A DNA stretch of 42,628 nt from Brachybacterium nesterenkovii (GTDB taxonomy: Bacteria; Actinomycetota; Actinomycetes; Actinomycetales; Dermabacteraceae). Location: contig NZ_FWFG01000108.1 of assembly GCF_900163655.1 (NCBI RefSeq), forward strand, positions 1 through 42,628, in the 5' to 3' direction. Made by a program: the position numbers and the translations under genes. The notes under the pieces were generated by a model that did not search any database, was not told where the DNA came from, and was given only the letters and a program-made list of their open reading frames with translations. Below, piece by piece: positions 7,865 to 19,414 of this stretch (the first letter of the stretch is position 1; each line of letters opens with the position of its first letter).

Positions 7865-8961
7865 ATGACCGTCTCGAACCCCCTCCCGCCCGGCGAGGAG
7901 AGCCTGGCCCAGGACATGGAGCTGGAGGCCGAGGGCGCCCTCGTCGCCCAGGACGCGCAGGCCCCCTGGTTCGCCCGCCTGCCCCTCGTCTCCCACCTGC
8001 GCCGCAGCGTCGGCCTGCAGCGCGCCATGCTCGTGGTCGGCCTCGCGCTGACCGCGGCGCTGCTGCTGACCGCCCTGCTCGCGCCGATCATCGCGCCGTA
8101 CTCGTTCTCCGCGACGAGCGCCGACGGGCAGGACTTCGGCACCCAGCTGCCCCTCGGCTCGCCCGGGCACCTGCTGGGCACCACCGTCTCCGGCTTCGAC
8201 GTGCTCTCCCGCGTCATCTGGGGCACCCGCACGGCCGTGGCCGTGATGGCCTGTGCCGTCGTCGCCTCCCTGTTCATCGGCGTGCTGCTGGGGCTCGTCT
8301 CCGGCTACGTGGGCGGCTGGCTGGACCGGATCCTCGTGATGCTGGCCGACGCCGTGTACGCGTTCCCCTCGCTGCTGCTGGCGATCGTCATGTCGATCGT
8401 GATCTCGGGCGGCCAGTCGAGCGCCTGGGGCGGCATCCTCGCCGCGGCGATCTCGATCACCGTCGTGTTCGTCCCGCAGTACTTCCGCGTGATCCGCGCC
8501 GAGGTGGTGCGGCTGAAGGCAGAGCCGTTCGTCGAGGCCGCGAAGGTCGTGGGCACCGGGCACGGGCGCATCATGGGCACGCACCTGCTGCGCAATGCGA
8601 CCCGCACCCTGCCGCTGATCTTCACGCTGAACTCCTCGGAGGCGATCCTCACGCTCGCCGCCCTCGGCTTCCTGGGCTTCGGCATCGAGCCCACCAGCGC
8701 CGCCGAGTGGGGCTACGACCTCAACCGGGCGATGTCGGACGCGACCTCGGGCATCTGGTGGACCGGCCTGTTCCCCGGCCTGGCGATCGTCCTGTCCGTG
8801 CTGGGCGTGACCCTCGTGGGCGAGTCCATCAACGATCTCAACGACCCGCGCCTGCGGACCCGGCGCCCGGCCCGCCGCCGCTCCGGCTCGGTGACCGCCG
8901 CGACTGCTGCGACGTCCGCGACCGCTGCCGCGTCGTCGCCCGCCGCGAAGGAGGCCCGCGC

Positions 8962-8965
<4 letters not shown>
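7865..8965 (+). CDS. Peptide ABC transporter permease, DppC/OppC type
   Basis: A 366-residue permease with an N-terminal extension, the first membrane helix (MLVVGLALTAALLLTALLA), the family landmark YSFSATSADGQDF with PLGSPGHLLGTTVSGFDVLSRVIWG, and five further helices. The EAA loop reads VEAAKVVGTGHGRIMGTHLL. The ATG at 7865 follows a strong ribosome site (GAGAGGAG) beginning at the previous stop. The C-terminus is Ala/Thr/Arg-rich and overlaps the next start as ATGA. It forms the heterodimeric channel with the preceding permease. Confidence 0.93.
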
Positions 8966-10767
<1,802 letters not shown>

Positions 10768-10820
10768 GGGCGGGGGTGCGGGGGAGTCGCCGTGGGCTCC
10801 CGTGGCGTGAGCGTATAGCT

Positions 10821-10840
10821 TTCGGAAGGATCCTTCCGAA
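10821..10840. promoter_or_regulatory. hip operator O1, perfect 20-bp palindrome
   Basis: TTCGGAAGGATCCTTCCGAA reads identically on both strands. Its 16-bp core is repeated exactly at 10944-10959 and imperfectly at 10884-10899, ahead of a hipB-hipA pair. It is the outermost of three candidate HipB sites, 122 bp before the hipB start. Confidence 0.75.
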
Positions 10841-10883
10841 TGCAGGGGTGGCGCGCGTGAGTGCGGGGTTGCCTGTGTGCTTT

Positions 10884-10899
10884 CGGCAGAATGTTTCCG
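10884..10899. promoter_or_regulatory. hip operator O2, degenerate copy
   Basis: CGGCAGAATGTTTCCG matches the perfect core CGGAAGGATCCTTCCG at 12 of 16 positions and keeps the outer CGG/CCG bases. Its first base lies 61 bp after that of O1 and 60 bp before that of O3, which argues that it is a real weaker site. Confidence 0.55.
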
Positions 10900-10943
10900 T
10901 TTCGGGACTGCGCGTGCCATGCTGGGTGCCATCGTCCCCGTAT

Positions 10944-10959
10944 CGGAAGGATCCTTCCG
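10944..10959. promoter_or_regulatory. hip operator O3 overlapping the hipB ribosome-binding site
   Basis: CGGAAGGATCCTTCCG is a perfect palindrome ending 2 bases before the hipB ATG. Its left half (GGAAGGA) is also the only Shine-Dalgarno candidate, about 10 bases upstream of the start. Bound repressor would cover the ribosome-site DNA, and in the transcript the palindrome could fold and hide it. Confidence 0.75.
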
Positions 10960-10961
10960 CC

Positions 10962-11174
10962 ATGATCGCTGCCGACAGCCCGCTGCAGACCCTCGGCGCG
11001 GCCGTCCGTGACGAGCGCCGTGCGGCTCAGCTGACGCAGACGCAGCTGGCCGAGCTCGCCGGATGCTCGGACCGGACGCTGCGCGACATCGAGCGCGGCG
11101 CGGGGAGCCCCAGCATCGGGACCGTCGTCGCCGTGCTCGACGCGCTGGGCCTCGGCCTCGAGGTCACGGCGTGA
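10962..11174 (+). CDS. hipB: HipB-like antitoxin, XRE-family DNA-binding protein
   Basis: This 70-residue protein is little more than an XRE/Cro helix-turn-helix: LGAAVRDERRAAQLTQTQLAELAGCSDRTLRDIERGAGSPSIGTVVAVLDALGL. HipB proteins bind and neutralise the HipA kinase and repress their own operon by binding palindromes. Three such palindromes lie just upstream, one touching the start codon. The ATG at 10962 is chosen because the helix-turn-helix begins directly after it and because of the operator/ribosome-site arrangement. Its stop overlaps the hipA GTG, giving coupled synthesis. Confidence 0.88.
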   Translation: MIAADSPLQTLGAAVRDERRAAQLTQTQLAELAGCSDRTLRDIERGAGSPSIGTVVAVLDALGLGLEVTA

Positions 11175-12358
11175 CTCCTCATGCGCTCGAGGGGCTCCGC
11201 TTCGTCCAGCGCGCGGACGTCTGGAAGGCCGGGCATCTCGCAGGGATGCTGGAGCGCGGCGCGCGCGGGGAGGTCGTCTTCCGCTATCGCAGTCCCTACG
11301 ACGGGCCGCCGATCGCGACCACCCTCCCCGTCGGCACTCCGGCCGACGAGGCGACAGGCGCCGGTCTCCCGCCGTTCTTCGCGGGCCTGCTCCCCGAGGG
11401 GCACCGGCTCACGGCGCTGCGGCGCGCCGTCAAGACGTCGCCCGATGATGAGCTGTCGCTGCTGCTCGCCGTCGGCTCCGATGTGCCGGGGGATGCGCAG
11501 GTCGTTCCGGCGGGCGAGGTGCCCCTCGAGACGCCGCCCCTCGTCCCCGACGACCTCCGGGGAGCGGACTTCGGCGCCCTGACCGATGCGCCGGACCGGC
11601 ACGGGATCCCGGGCGTGCAGGCCAAGGCGTCGGCGACGATGCTCACCGTTCCTGTCGCGCTGGCGCGGTCGCGGGCGATCCTCAAGGTCGACCCGGCCGG
11701 CTATCCGCATCTGGTGGTCAACGAGGCCGCGCATCTCGCGGCTGCCCGACGGCTCCGCATCCCCGTCGCCGAGCACTCCCTCGTCCGCGACGGCATCGGC
11801 GTGCAGGGGCTGCTCGTCGACCGCTTCGACCGCGTGATCGGTCCCGGCGGCGACATCGAGCGCCTGGCTCTCGAGGATGCGGCGCAGGTGATGGGCATCC
11901 TCCCCGCCGCGAAGTACGCCGTCGGCAGCGAGGCCGCCGTGCTCGCGCTCGTCTCCGCGGCGCATGCGCCGAAGATCGCCGCGCGGAACCTATACCTGCA
12001 GCTCGTGTTCGCCTGGCTGGTCGGCAACGGGGATCTGCACGCCAAGAACCTGTCGATCCTCCAGGCCCCGGACGGGCGCTGGTCCGTCGCGCCCGTCTAC
12101 GACGTCGCCTGCACTGCGGTCTACCGGGACATGACGATGGCGCTGCCCGTCGACGGCCGCACGACGCGGATCCGCGCCCGGCATTGGGCGGCGCTCGCCG
12201 ACGCGATCGGGCTCCCGGAGCGTGCCGCACTCAGCGCGAACCGTCTGGCGCTCGATGCGGCAGGTGTGGTCCGCCTCGACGACCTGCCCTTCGAGGGGTC
12301 CGTGCTCCATGGCGCGCAGCGGGAGCTGCGGGCCCGCCGCGCCCAGCTCGAGGACTGA
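11171..12358 (+). CDS. hipA: HipA-like serine/threonine kinase toxin
   Basis: This 395-residue kinase belongs to the HipA family; the Escherichia coli member phosphorylates glutamyl-tRNA synthetase and causes growth arrest and persistence. The N-terminal HipA_N domain contains FFAGLLPEGHRLTALRRAV. The kinase core shows the ATP-loop region HGIPGVQAKASA, the Lys-bearing strand RAILKVD, the catalytic loop GNGDLHAKNLS (Asp288, Asn293) and the metal-binding PVYDVACT (Asp311). All expected catalytic residues are present, so it looks active. The GTG at 11171 overlaps the hipB stop. The substrate in this organism is unknown. Confidence 0.9.
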   Translation: MTPHALEGLRFVQRADVWKAGHLAGMLERGARGEVVFRYRSPYDGPPIATTLPVGTPADEATGAGLPPFFAGLLPEGHRLTALRRAVKTSPDDELSLLLAVGSDVPGDAQVVPAGEVPLETPPLVPDDLRGADFGALTDAPDRHGIPGVQAKASATMLTVPVALARSRAILKVDPAGYPHLVVNEAAHLAAARRLRIPVAEHSLVRDGIGVQGLLVDRFDRVIGPGGDIERLALEDAAQVMGILPAAKYAVGSEAAVLALVSAAHAPKIAARNLYLQLVFAWLVGNGDLHAKNLSILQAPDGRWSVAPVYDVACTAVYRDMTMALPVDGRTTRIRARHWAALADAIGLPERAALSANRLALDAAGVVRLDDLPFEGSVLHGAQRELRARRAQLED

Positions 12359-12362
12359 GGTG

Positions 12363-12489
12363 AGCGTCGCGGGCTCTGTCCGCCCCGCCCTCCATCCGCC
12401 CCGCCCTCCATCTGCCCTGGCCTCCATGTGCTTCGGCGTCCATCCGACTGGCCTCCATCCGCCCCGCCCTCTGGACGGACAGCGTCGCG
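12363..12489. repeat. Six 16-bp tandem repeats within a segment bounded by direct and inverted repeats
   Basis: From 12381 to 12474 there are six contiguous units of about 16 bp with consensus CGCCCCGCCCTCCATC; the first two are identical and the rest diverge. The array is bordered by the inverted pair CTGTCCG (12376-12382) and CGGACAG (12476-12482). The nine-base direct repeat AGCGTCGCG lies at 12363-12371 and 12481-12489. The layout resembles a miniature insertion but could be chance plus slippage. No coding role is apparent; it fills most of the hipA-fadA gap. Confidence 0.55.
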
Positions 12490-12606
12490 TAGGTCACAAT
12501 GGAACGCGATTACTAGGACTCGCGGTAGCAGACACCGGGAGTACCGCATACATCGCGCATTGCCGCGCCCCGAGCCGCCCCCGGCTCGCGACCCCAGGAG
12601 GCAGAG

Positions 12607-13811
<1,205 letters not shown>

Positions 13812-13827
<16 letters not shown>

Positions 13828-13979
13828 ACGGCGCGGCGGAGCGAGCGGTGACCGGCGCGGCGGAGCGAGCAGTGAACGGCGCGGCGGAGCGAGCGGTGAC
13901 CGGCGCGGCGGAGCGAGCGGTCGGCGAGAGCGAAGGGTGTGCGGTGAACGATGGTGAGGAGCGGACGATGACGGACCCG
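13812..13979 (+). repeat. 24-bp tandem repeat carrying serial start codons at the fadA/dehydrogenase junction
   Basis: Five clear units begin at 13812, 13836, 13860, 13884 and 13908 with consensus GCGGAGCGAGCRGTGAMCGG plus GCG or GCGCG. The first unit contains the fadA stop. Units 1-4 place an in-frame GTG 24 bases apart (13824, 13848, 13872, 13896), each a few bases after a GGAG. The same spacing continues to a GTG at 13944 and the ATG at 13968, whose flanks (GAGGAGCGGACGATGACGGA) look like a diverged unit. If translated from an early GTG, the array would add an eight-residue repeat such as NGAAERAV/TGAAERAV. Confidence 0.8.
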
Positions 13980-15227
13980 ACCAGCGTGGAGACGATGCCG
14001 CTCGCACCCGGCCTGCTCCCGGGCGCGTCCGAGCCCGGCGCGCTCCTCGACGGCGCGACCGACCTGTTCGGGCTGTTCGCCGACGTCAGCGGCGATGACC
14101 TCGAGGCCTGGCGCGCGATCCGCGGCATCGCCCCGGAGGTGCTCCCGCGCCTGACCGACTGCTGGGACCGCGCGGAGTACCCGACTGACCTCATCGGCCG
14201 CCTCGGCGAGCTCGATCTGCTGGTCGACGGGCTCGACATCCCCGGGCACCGGCGACTCTCCCCGCTCGGCGCGGGCCTGGTCAACATGGAGGCCAGCCGC
14301 CTCGACGGCTCGGTGGGCACGATGATCGGCGTCCAGGGCGGGCTCGCGCTGCGGTCGATCGTCCTGCACGGCTCGGACGCCCAGAAGGACCGCTGGATCC
14401 AGCCGCTCGTGACCGGGGCCGAGTTCGGCGCCTTCGCCCTGACCGAGCCCGACCACGGCTCCGATTCGGTCTCGCTCGAGACCGCCGCCCGCCGCGACGG
14501 CGAGGCCTGGGTGATCCGCGGGCAGAAGCGGTGGATCGGCAACGGCGCCGGCGGGCACGTGAGCGTGGTCTGGGCCCGCGTCGACGACGAGTCCGACCCG
14601 GCCCTGCACGGCCAGGTCTCCGGCTTCCTCGTCGAGCAGCACCTGCCCGGCTACGAGGCCGAGGTGATCGGCGGCAAGGTGTCGCTGCGCGCGATCCACC
14701 AGGCGCACATCCGCCTGGACGACGTCCGCGTCCCGCTCGACGCCCGCCTGCCCGGGGCCCGGTCCTTCCGCGACACCTCCGCAGTGCTGTTCGCGACCCG
14801 CGCCGGCGTGGCCTGGGGCGCCCTGGGGCACGCGATCGCCTGCTACGAGGCCGCCCTCGAGCACGCCCGCACCCGTGTCCAGTTCGGGCGGCCGCTCGCG
14901 AAGTCCCAGCACGTGCAGGTGCGCCTGGCCTCGATGCTCCAGGGGCTGACGGCGATGGCGCTGTACTGCCGGCGCATCGCCGACCTCGAAGCGGCCGGGC
15001 GCCTCGAGCCCGAGCAGGCGTCGCTCGCCAAGGTCCACAACACACGGACCGCGCGGATCATCGCCGCCGACGCGCGCGACCTCCTGGGTGGCAACGGGAT
15101 CCTGCTCGAGAACCACGTGATCCGCCACATGGCCGACCTCGAGGCCCTCCACACCTACGAGGGCACCGAGACGATGCAGTCGCTCATCGTGGGGCGGCGC
15201 ATCACCGGGACCGGCGCGTTCGTGTGA
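13968..15227 (+). CDS. Acyl-CoA dehydrogenase family protein (glutaryl-CoA dehydrogenase-like)
   Basis: This FAD enzyme introduces the alpha-beta double bond in an acyl-CoA, the first step of beta-oxidation. With the ATG at 13968 it has 419 residues: a helical N-domain, a central beta domain with FALTEPDHGSDSVSLET and RGQKRWIGNG, and a C-terminal helical domain with RVQFGRPLAKSQHVQ. The presumed catalytic base is Glu398 in HTYEGTETMQSLIVGR, the position used by glutaryl-CoA dehydrogenases. This start has a good ribosome site (GAGGAG), but in-frame GTGs at 13944, 13896, 13872, 13848 and 13824 are alternatives. It sits between fadA and fadB. Chain-length preference is not deducible. Confidence 0.9.
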   Translation: MTDPTSVETMPLAPGLLPGASEPGALLDGATDLFGLFADVSGDDLEAWRAIRGIAPEVLPRLTDCWDRAEYPTDLIGRLGELDLLVDGLDIPGHRRLSPLGAGLVNMEASRLDGSVGTMIGVQGGLALRSIVLHGSDAQKDRWIQPLVTGAEFGAFALTEPDHGSDSVSLETAARRDGEAWVIRGQKRWIGNGAGGHVSVVWARVDDESDPALHGQVSGFLVEQHLPGYEAEVIGGKVSLRAIHQAHIRLDDVRVPLDARLPGARSFRDTSAVLFATRAGVAWGALGHAIACYEAALEHARTRVQFGRPLAKSQHVQVRLASMLQGLTAMALYCRRIADLEAAGRLEPEQASLAKVHNTRTARIIAADARDLLGGNGILLENHVIRHMADLEALHTYEGTETMQSLIVGRRITGTGAFV

Positions 15228-15256
15228 CCGCCCCCGACGACGAGAGGAACCCCCTG

Positions 15257-17479
15257 ATGACCAGCACCTACACCGAGCATGTGACCCGCGTGGACTCGAC
15301 CGACCGCGAGCACTCCGAGCTCGGCACCGTCGCCGTGGTGACCTTCGCCCCCGCCGAGGGCAGCAGCCGCCCCGCGACGCTGGGCCCGCAGTCGCTCGAG
15401 GCCGTCGCCTCCGCGATCGACACTGCGCTCGAGCGGGCCGCGCGCGGGGAGATCCGCGTGATCGCCCTGACCGGCACCGACCGGGTGTTCCTCGCCGGTG
15501 CGGATCTGGCGATGTTCGCCGACCCCGCCGCGCCCGAGGCCGTCGGGCCGATGACCGAGCGCGCCCATGACCTGCAGGTCCGCGTGCGCAGTGCCGGTGT
15601 GCCGATCCTCGCGCATCTGAACGGGGCGGCCCTCGGCGGCGGCCTCGAGGTCGCGCTGATGGCCGATGTCCGCACCGCCGCGCCGGGCGTCCGCGGCATC
15701 GGCCTGCCCGAGACGGCGCTGGGGATCCTGCCCGGCTGGGGCGGCACCACGCTGCTGGCCGGCGTCGTCGGCGGCGAGAACGCCGTGCGGATGATCCTCG
15801 AGGACCCCGCGCGCGATAGGCAGCTGAGCGCCGAGGCCGCGCAGGAGATCGGGCTGGTCGACGCGCTCGCCGGCGACCTCGACGCCGCGCTCGACGACTT
15901 CGCCGACATCGTGCGGGAGCGGGCCGGTGCGGGTGGTGCCGCCACCGAGGCCGCGGGGGAGACGAGGGACGACAGCGCGGCCGCCGGGAGCGACGCGGCC
16001 GCCGCGCATCGCGTCTGGGCCGGTCGGCGCGCAGCGATCCCCGCCGCCGACTCCGACGTGGCGCGCGAGCTGCTCGCCGCGCTCGACGCCCCGCACTCGC
16101 CCGTCGAGTCCCGTCGGGCGTGGGCGGAGCGGATGCGCGAGGTCGGCGCCCCGTCGCTCGCCCGGGTGGTCGAGCTGCTGGAGGTCCTGCCCGGATCGGA
16201 CCTGACGCAGGCGCTCGCCCGGGAGCGCACGGGGCTCGAGGAGCTCGTCGCCTCCGACGGCGCGGCCGGGTCCATGTATGCGGCTGAGCTGCTGCGCCGC
16301 GGCAAGCCCGGCCGCAGCGCGGTCGAGGGTGCCCGCGAGCTGCGGAAGGTCGGCGTCGCCGGGGCCGGGCTCATGGCCTCGCAGATCGCCGCCCAGCTGG
16401 TGCTGGGCCTGCGCGTCCCCGTCGTGCTGCGCGACCTCGACGAGGCCATCGCCCAGCGCGGTCTCGCGAGCGCCCGGGACGTGATCGCCCAGGCCGCGCA
16501 GAAGGGCGTGCTGAGCGAGGCCGATGCCAGCGCTGCCGCGCGCCTCCTCTCGGCCACCGCGGACGTGGCTGACCTCGCCGACTGCGACCTGGTGCTCGAG
16601 GCCGTGCCGGAGATCCTGAAGGTCAAGCAGTCCGTGTTCCGCGAGCTCGAGGGAGTGCTCGCCCCCGAGGCCCTGCTGGTCACCAACACGTCCTCGCTGT
16701 CGGTGGCGGCGATGGCCGAGGGGCTCGAGCACCCCGAGCGCGTGGTCGGCCTGCACTTCTTCAACCCCGTCGCCAAGATGCCGCTGGTGGAGGTGATCCA
16801 CACCGACGCCACCGACGAGGCGACGCTCGCGACCGGCCGCGAGGTGGTGCGGCGCTGCCGGAAGTTCGCCGTCGAGAGCGCCGACGCCCCCGGGTTCATC
16901 GTCAACCGCCTGCTGTTCCGCGTGCTCTCCGAGGTGCTGGCCTCGATGGACGCCGGCGCCGACCCCGCCGCCGTCGACGCCTCGCTCGACCCGATGGGCA
17001 TGCCGATGCGGCCCCTGGCGCTGCTGGACCTGGTCGGGACGGCCGTCGCCGACCATGTGGGAAAGGTGCTGGCCGAGGAGCTCGGCACCGAGCGCTTCCC
17101 CGTCTCGCCGGGGCTCGCGACGATGGTCGAGCGCTCCGCGCGCTTCACCGAGCGGGTGGGCGGCCAGGTGCATCCTCAGGTGACGCCCGAGGTCGAAGAC
17201 GCTTTTGGCACGGCACGCGACGGCGGAGTCGAGCGTGATGGAGCTGAGGCGCCGGTGGGCCAGGAGCTGCTGGACCGGGTGATGCGAGGGCTCGCCGAGG
17301 AGTCGCGCCTGATGCTCGAGGAGGGCGTGGTGGAGCGGCCCGAGCAGATCGACCTCGCGATGATCCTCGGCGCCGGGTTCCCGCGCCACCGCGGCGGGCT
17401 CACGCCGTACCTGGACCAGACCGGGGCGAGCGCCGCGGCCGGTGGCGGGGCGTTCCACGGGAAGCGGTTCGCGGGGTGA
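15257..17479 (+). CDS. fadB: Multifunctional fatty-acid oxidation protein (enoyl-CoA hydratase / 3-hydroxyacyl-CoA dehydrogenase)
   Basis: This 740-residue fusion carries out the two middle steps of beta-oxidation. Residues about 1-220 are a crotonase domain with both catalytic glutamates (Glu131 in ALGGGLE, Glu152 in GLPET). From about residue 363 comes the NAD-binding domain. Its loop reads GAGLMAS, where the third glycine of the GxGxxG pattern is Ala. The dehydrogenase His500 lies in VGLHFFNPVAKMPL, followed by two C-terminal 3HCDH domains. The ATG at 15257 has GAGAGG upstream; a GTG at 15224 overlapping the previous stop is an alternative. It is the last gene of the operon. Confidence 0.93.
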   Translation: MTSTYTEHVTRVDSTDREHSELGTVAVVTFAPAEGSSRPATLGPQSLEAVASAIDTALERAARGEIRVIALTGTDRVFLAGADLAMFADPAAPEAVGPMTERAHDLQVRVRSAGVPILAHLNGAALGGGLEVALMADVRTAAPGVRGIGLPETALGILPGWGGTTLLAGVVGGENAVRMILEDPARDRQLSAEAAQEIGLVDALAGDLDAALDDFADIVRERAGAGGAATEAAGETRDDSAAAGSDAAAAHRVWAGRRAAIPAADSDVARELLAALDAPHSPVESRRAWAERMREVGAPSLARVVELLEVLPGSDLTQALARERTGLEELVASDGAAGSMYAAELLRRGKPGRSAVEGARELRKVGVAGAGLMASQIAAQLVLGLRVPVVLRDLDEAIAQRGLASARDVIAQAAQKGVLSEADASAAARLLSATADVADLADCDLVLEAVPEILKVKQSVFRELEGVLAPEALLVTNTSSLSVAAMAEGLEHPERVVGLHFFNPVAKMPLVEVIHTDATDEATLATGREVVRRCRKFAVESADAPGFIVNRLLFRVLSEVLASMDAGADPAAVDASLDPMGMPMRPLALLDLVGTAVADHVGKVLAEELGTERFPVSPGLATMVERSARFTERVGGQVHPQVTPEVEDAFGTARDGGVERDGAEAPVGQELLDRVMRGLAEESRLMLEEGVVERPEQIDLAMILGAGFPRHRGGLTPYLDQTGASAAAGGGAFHGKRFAG

Positions 17480-17651
17480 GGTGCAGGGGCGCTTCGCCGT
17501 GGCGGCTGGTGGGCGGCGGTGAGGCGTCCCTCGGTCGGGCCTGGGCCGTTGCCGAGTCGAAGCATCCTGGGCTCAGTCCCGATCCATCTGGAGGAGGATC
17601 GGAACATGCCCCGGGAGGTAGGGGTGATGGTGCCCCGCTCGTGTCGAGCTG

Positions 17652-18440
17652 TCAGGGGCGCGCGATGTGCTTCCGGATGAGAGCCGCCATGCGGGGCCTG
17701 CTCAGATGGGTGGGGACGGGCATCACGCTGCTGGAGCGGCCCATCCGTTCCGCAAGGTCGTGGAGGATCACGGCGCAATCCCTGCGGCGGCCGCGCAAAG
17801 GCGCCTCGGAAAGACGCCACGGGATGTCGGGATGCGCCTCGCGGATCTCGAACAGGGTGTGGAGGTCCGCAAGATCGCGCTCGCTCCGACGTCCCCGCGC
17901 CTTCCAGCTGTGTGCTTTCAGGACCACGGCCGCCTCCAGGCTCGGGATGCGGGTCCGGTATCGGAGCACCCTCTCGTCCTGCATGTGCACGATCATCTCC
18001 AGCTCCACCGCTGGGCCGGCCAGGGCAAAGGTCAGCTCGGACAGGGTGTCGACCTGCCCGACCTCCGGTACGTCCTGAGCGCGAATCCCCTGTGTGTGGT
18101 CGGCGCGAGGCAGCAGCACGTTGATCTCGATCTCGCGGTCGGCGTCCACCTTCTTGATCAGGACGTTTCCCTTGACCGGGGTGAAGCCTTGGTTGATGAG
18201 ATCGGCCATGAGGGCTCCGACGACCTCGACGTCGGGCACCGCTGTGTCGGCATCGAGCGTCGACCGCGGGACGGCCTGGGGCGTCGGGTGCGCGAGGAGA
18301 TGCAGGCGCACCATGTGCCCGCCGATGATCAGATACCGGTGGTGCGCCCCGGCCGCCTCCGCGATGGCCGACTGCCCCAGGTAGCCCAGCGCATCGGCGT
18401 TGCTGAGTGCCCGCGTCTCGAGCCGCATCACGTCGCTCAT
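17652..18440 (-). CDS. AbiEii-like nucleotidyltransferase, putative type IV toxin
   Basis: The 262 residues have the sparse signature of AbiEii/MenT-type nucleotidyltransferases: IIGGHMVRLH at residues 38-47 (the GG motif), then STLDADTAV with Asp63 and Asp65 as likely metal ligands, and a C-terminal part with KAHSWKARGRRSERDLADLHTL matching the conserved Lys and Asp of the fold. Such proteins transfer nucleotides to tRNA or other targets and arrest growth on phage infection. The usual small residue after GG is His here. The ATG overlaps the stop of the upstream AbiEi-like gene (ATGA), the classic antitoxin-toxin order. A non-toxic nucleotidyltransferase cannot be excluded. Confidence 0.7.
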   Translation of the reverse strand: MSDVMRLETRALSNADALGYLGQSAIAEAAGAHHRYLIIGGHMVRLHLLAHPTPQAVPRSTLDADTAVPDVEVVGALMADLINQGFTPVKGNVLIKKVDADREIEINVLLPRADHTQGIRAQDVPEVGQVDTLSELTFALAGPAVELEMIVHMQDERVLRYRTRIPSLEAAVVLKAHSWKARGRRSERDLADLHTLFEIREAHPDIPWRLSEAPLRGRRRDCAVILHDLAERMGRSSSVMPVPTHLSRPRMAALIRKHIARP

Positions 18441-19414
18441 CGAGCCGGCCCGATCACGAGCTCGGCCACCTTCTCGGCGGCGGCGCGGCTGTCGGCATCC
18501 CCGCTGCGGTGTAGATCCCACAGCACGATCAGTGGATCCACCGTGGGCAGCGAGCGGCTCTCGGAGTGGAGGTCGACGAGGTTCCACAGGGTCGGATCCC
18601 GTGGCACGCAGGCGATGAGGGTCGCCTCGACCAGAGGGGCAGGGGCGAAGCCCTGGTCCGCCAGATCAACGGGCTCGCGCAGGTAGATCCTTCCTCGGGC
18701 GGGCAGTTTCCAGGGTGCGATGAGATCCGCCGCGACCTCACCGCTGACGATGGGGTCGGCACCCATCGCGGACGATTCCCGGACGGCGGCTCGCACCTGG
18801 TCGGTGGCGGGGTCGAGACCGTACCAACCGAACTCCGGACCCCCTGGACCTGGGTAATCGGTGAGCCAGTGCTCGAGCAGAGCACGTCGGTTGCTCGCGA
18901 TCATGCCGTGCTCCTCGGATGCGAGGAGAGGTCCGAGGCGCTTCGCTGCCTGGGAGACCGCTTGCTGGCTCGTGCCGAGCGCGTCCGCGATCGTGCGCTG
19001 CCGGACGGGACCGGCGCTCAGAAGCAGGTAGCGCACGACGGCCCATCGAACCCACGCAGGCTTTCCGCCACGGGGGCGCTCGGGCCTTCGTGAGGGCGGG
19101 GTGGGAAGCGTGTGGGTGCGGCCAGCGAGCACGAGACAGAGCGGATCCACCGTGAGAATGTCCAACTCCCCGGCCTGGGCACGACGGACGACCGCGTCGG
19201 TGGCGGTGCGGCCGATCAGCAGGGGAGGCGGTTCTGAGCGGCCGCTCGGACGTGCATGGCGAAAGCTCCGTGCGCTGAGTCGGTCGACGGGGGTCGCGGG
19301 CATCACTTCTCGAGGCTCTTGGCCCGGAACGCGCACCACCCAGGAACCCATGCGCGCCCCTGGGGAGATGCTCGCCGCGAGGTCGTGCAGGGCCGCCGCG
19401 ACATCGATGCTCAC
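18437..19414 (-). CDS. AbiEi-like winged-helix antitoxin/regulator
   Basis: This 325-residue protein has a variable N-terminal domain and a winged helix at about residues 120-165 (RYLLLSAGPVRQRTIADALG, then TSQQAVSQAAKRLGPLL). Its C-terminal region resembles type IV antitoxin/regulator proteins (GEVAADLIAPWKLPARGRIY, and DPLIVLWDLHRSGD with RAAAEKVAELVI at the end). Type IV antitoxins do not bind the toxin but counter its effect and usually repress the operon. It starts at a GTG with GAGGGG upstream, 107 bp after the hsdR stop on the same strand, and overlaps the putative toxin gene. Assignment rests on fold-level resemblance and gene order. Confidence 0.6.
   Translation of the reverse strand: MSIDVAAALHDLAASISPGARMGSWVVRVPGQEPREVMPATPVDRLSARSFRHARPSGRSEPPPLLIGRTATDAVVRRAQAGELDILTVDPLCLVLAGRTHTLPTPPSRRPERPRGGKPAWVRWAVVRYLLLSAGPVRQRTIADALGTSQQAVSQAAKRLGPLLASEEHGMIASNRRALLEHWLTDYPGPGGPEFGWYGLDPATDQVRAAVRESSAMGADPIVSGEVAADLIAPWKLPARGRIYLREPVDLADQGFAPAPLVEATLIACVPRDPTLWNLVDLHSESRSLPTVDPLIVLWDLHRSGDADSRAAAEKVAELVIGPAR

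Noticed and set aside
17606-17680. 24-codon frame with an excellent GGAGGAGG ribosome site between fadB and the AbiEii-like gene
   Set aside because: Too short to support and it runs into the end of the convergent gene. The GGAGGAGGATC also belongs to a small inverted repeat (17579-17602), so the ribosome site may be coincidental.
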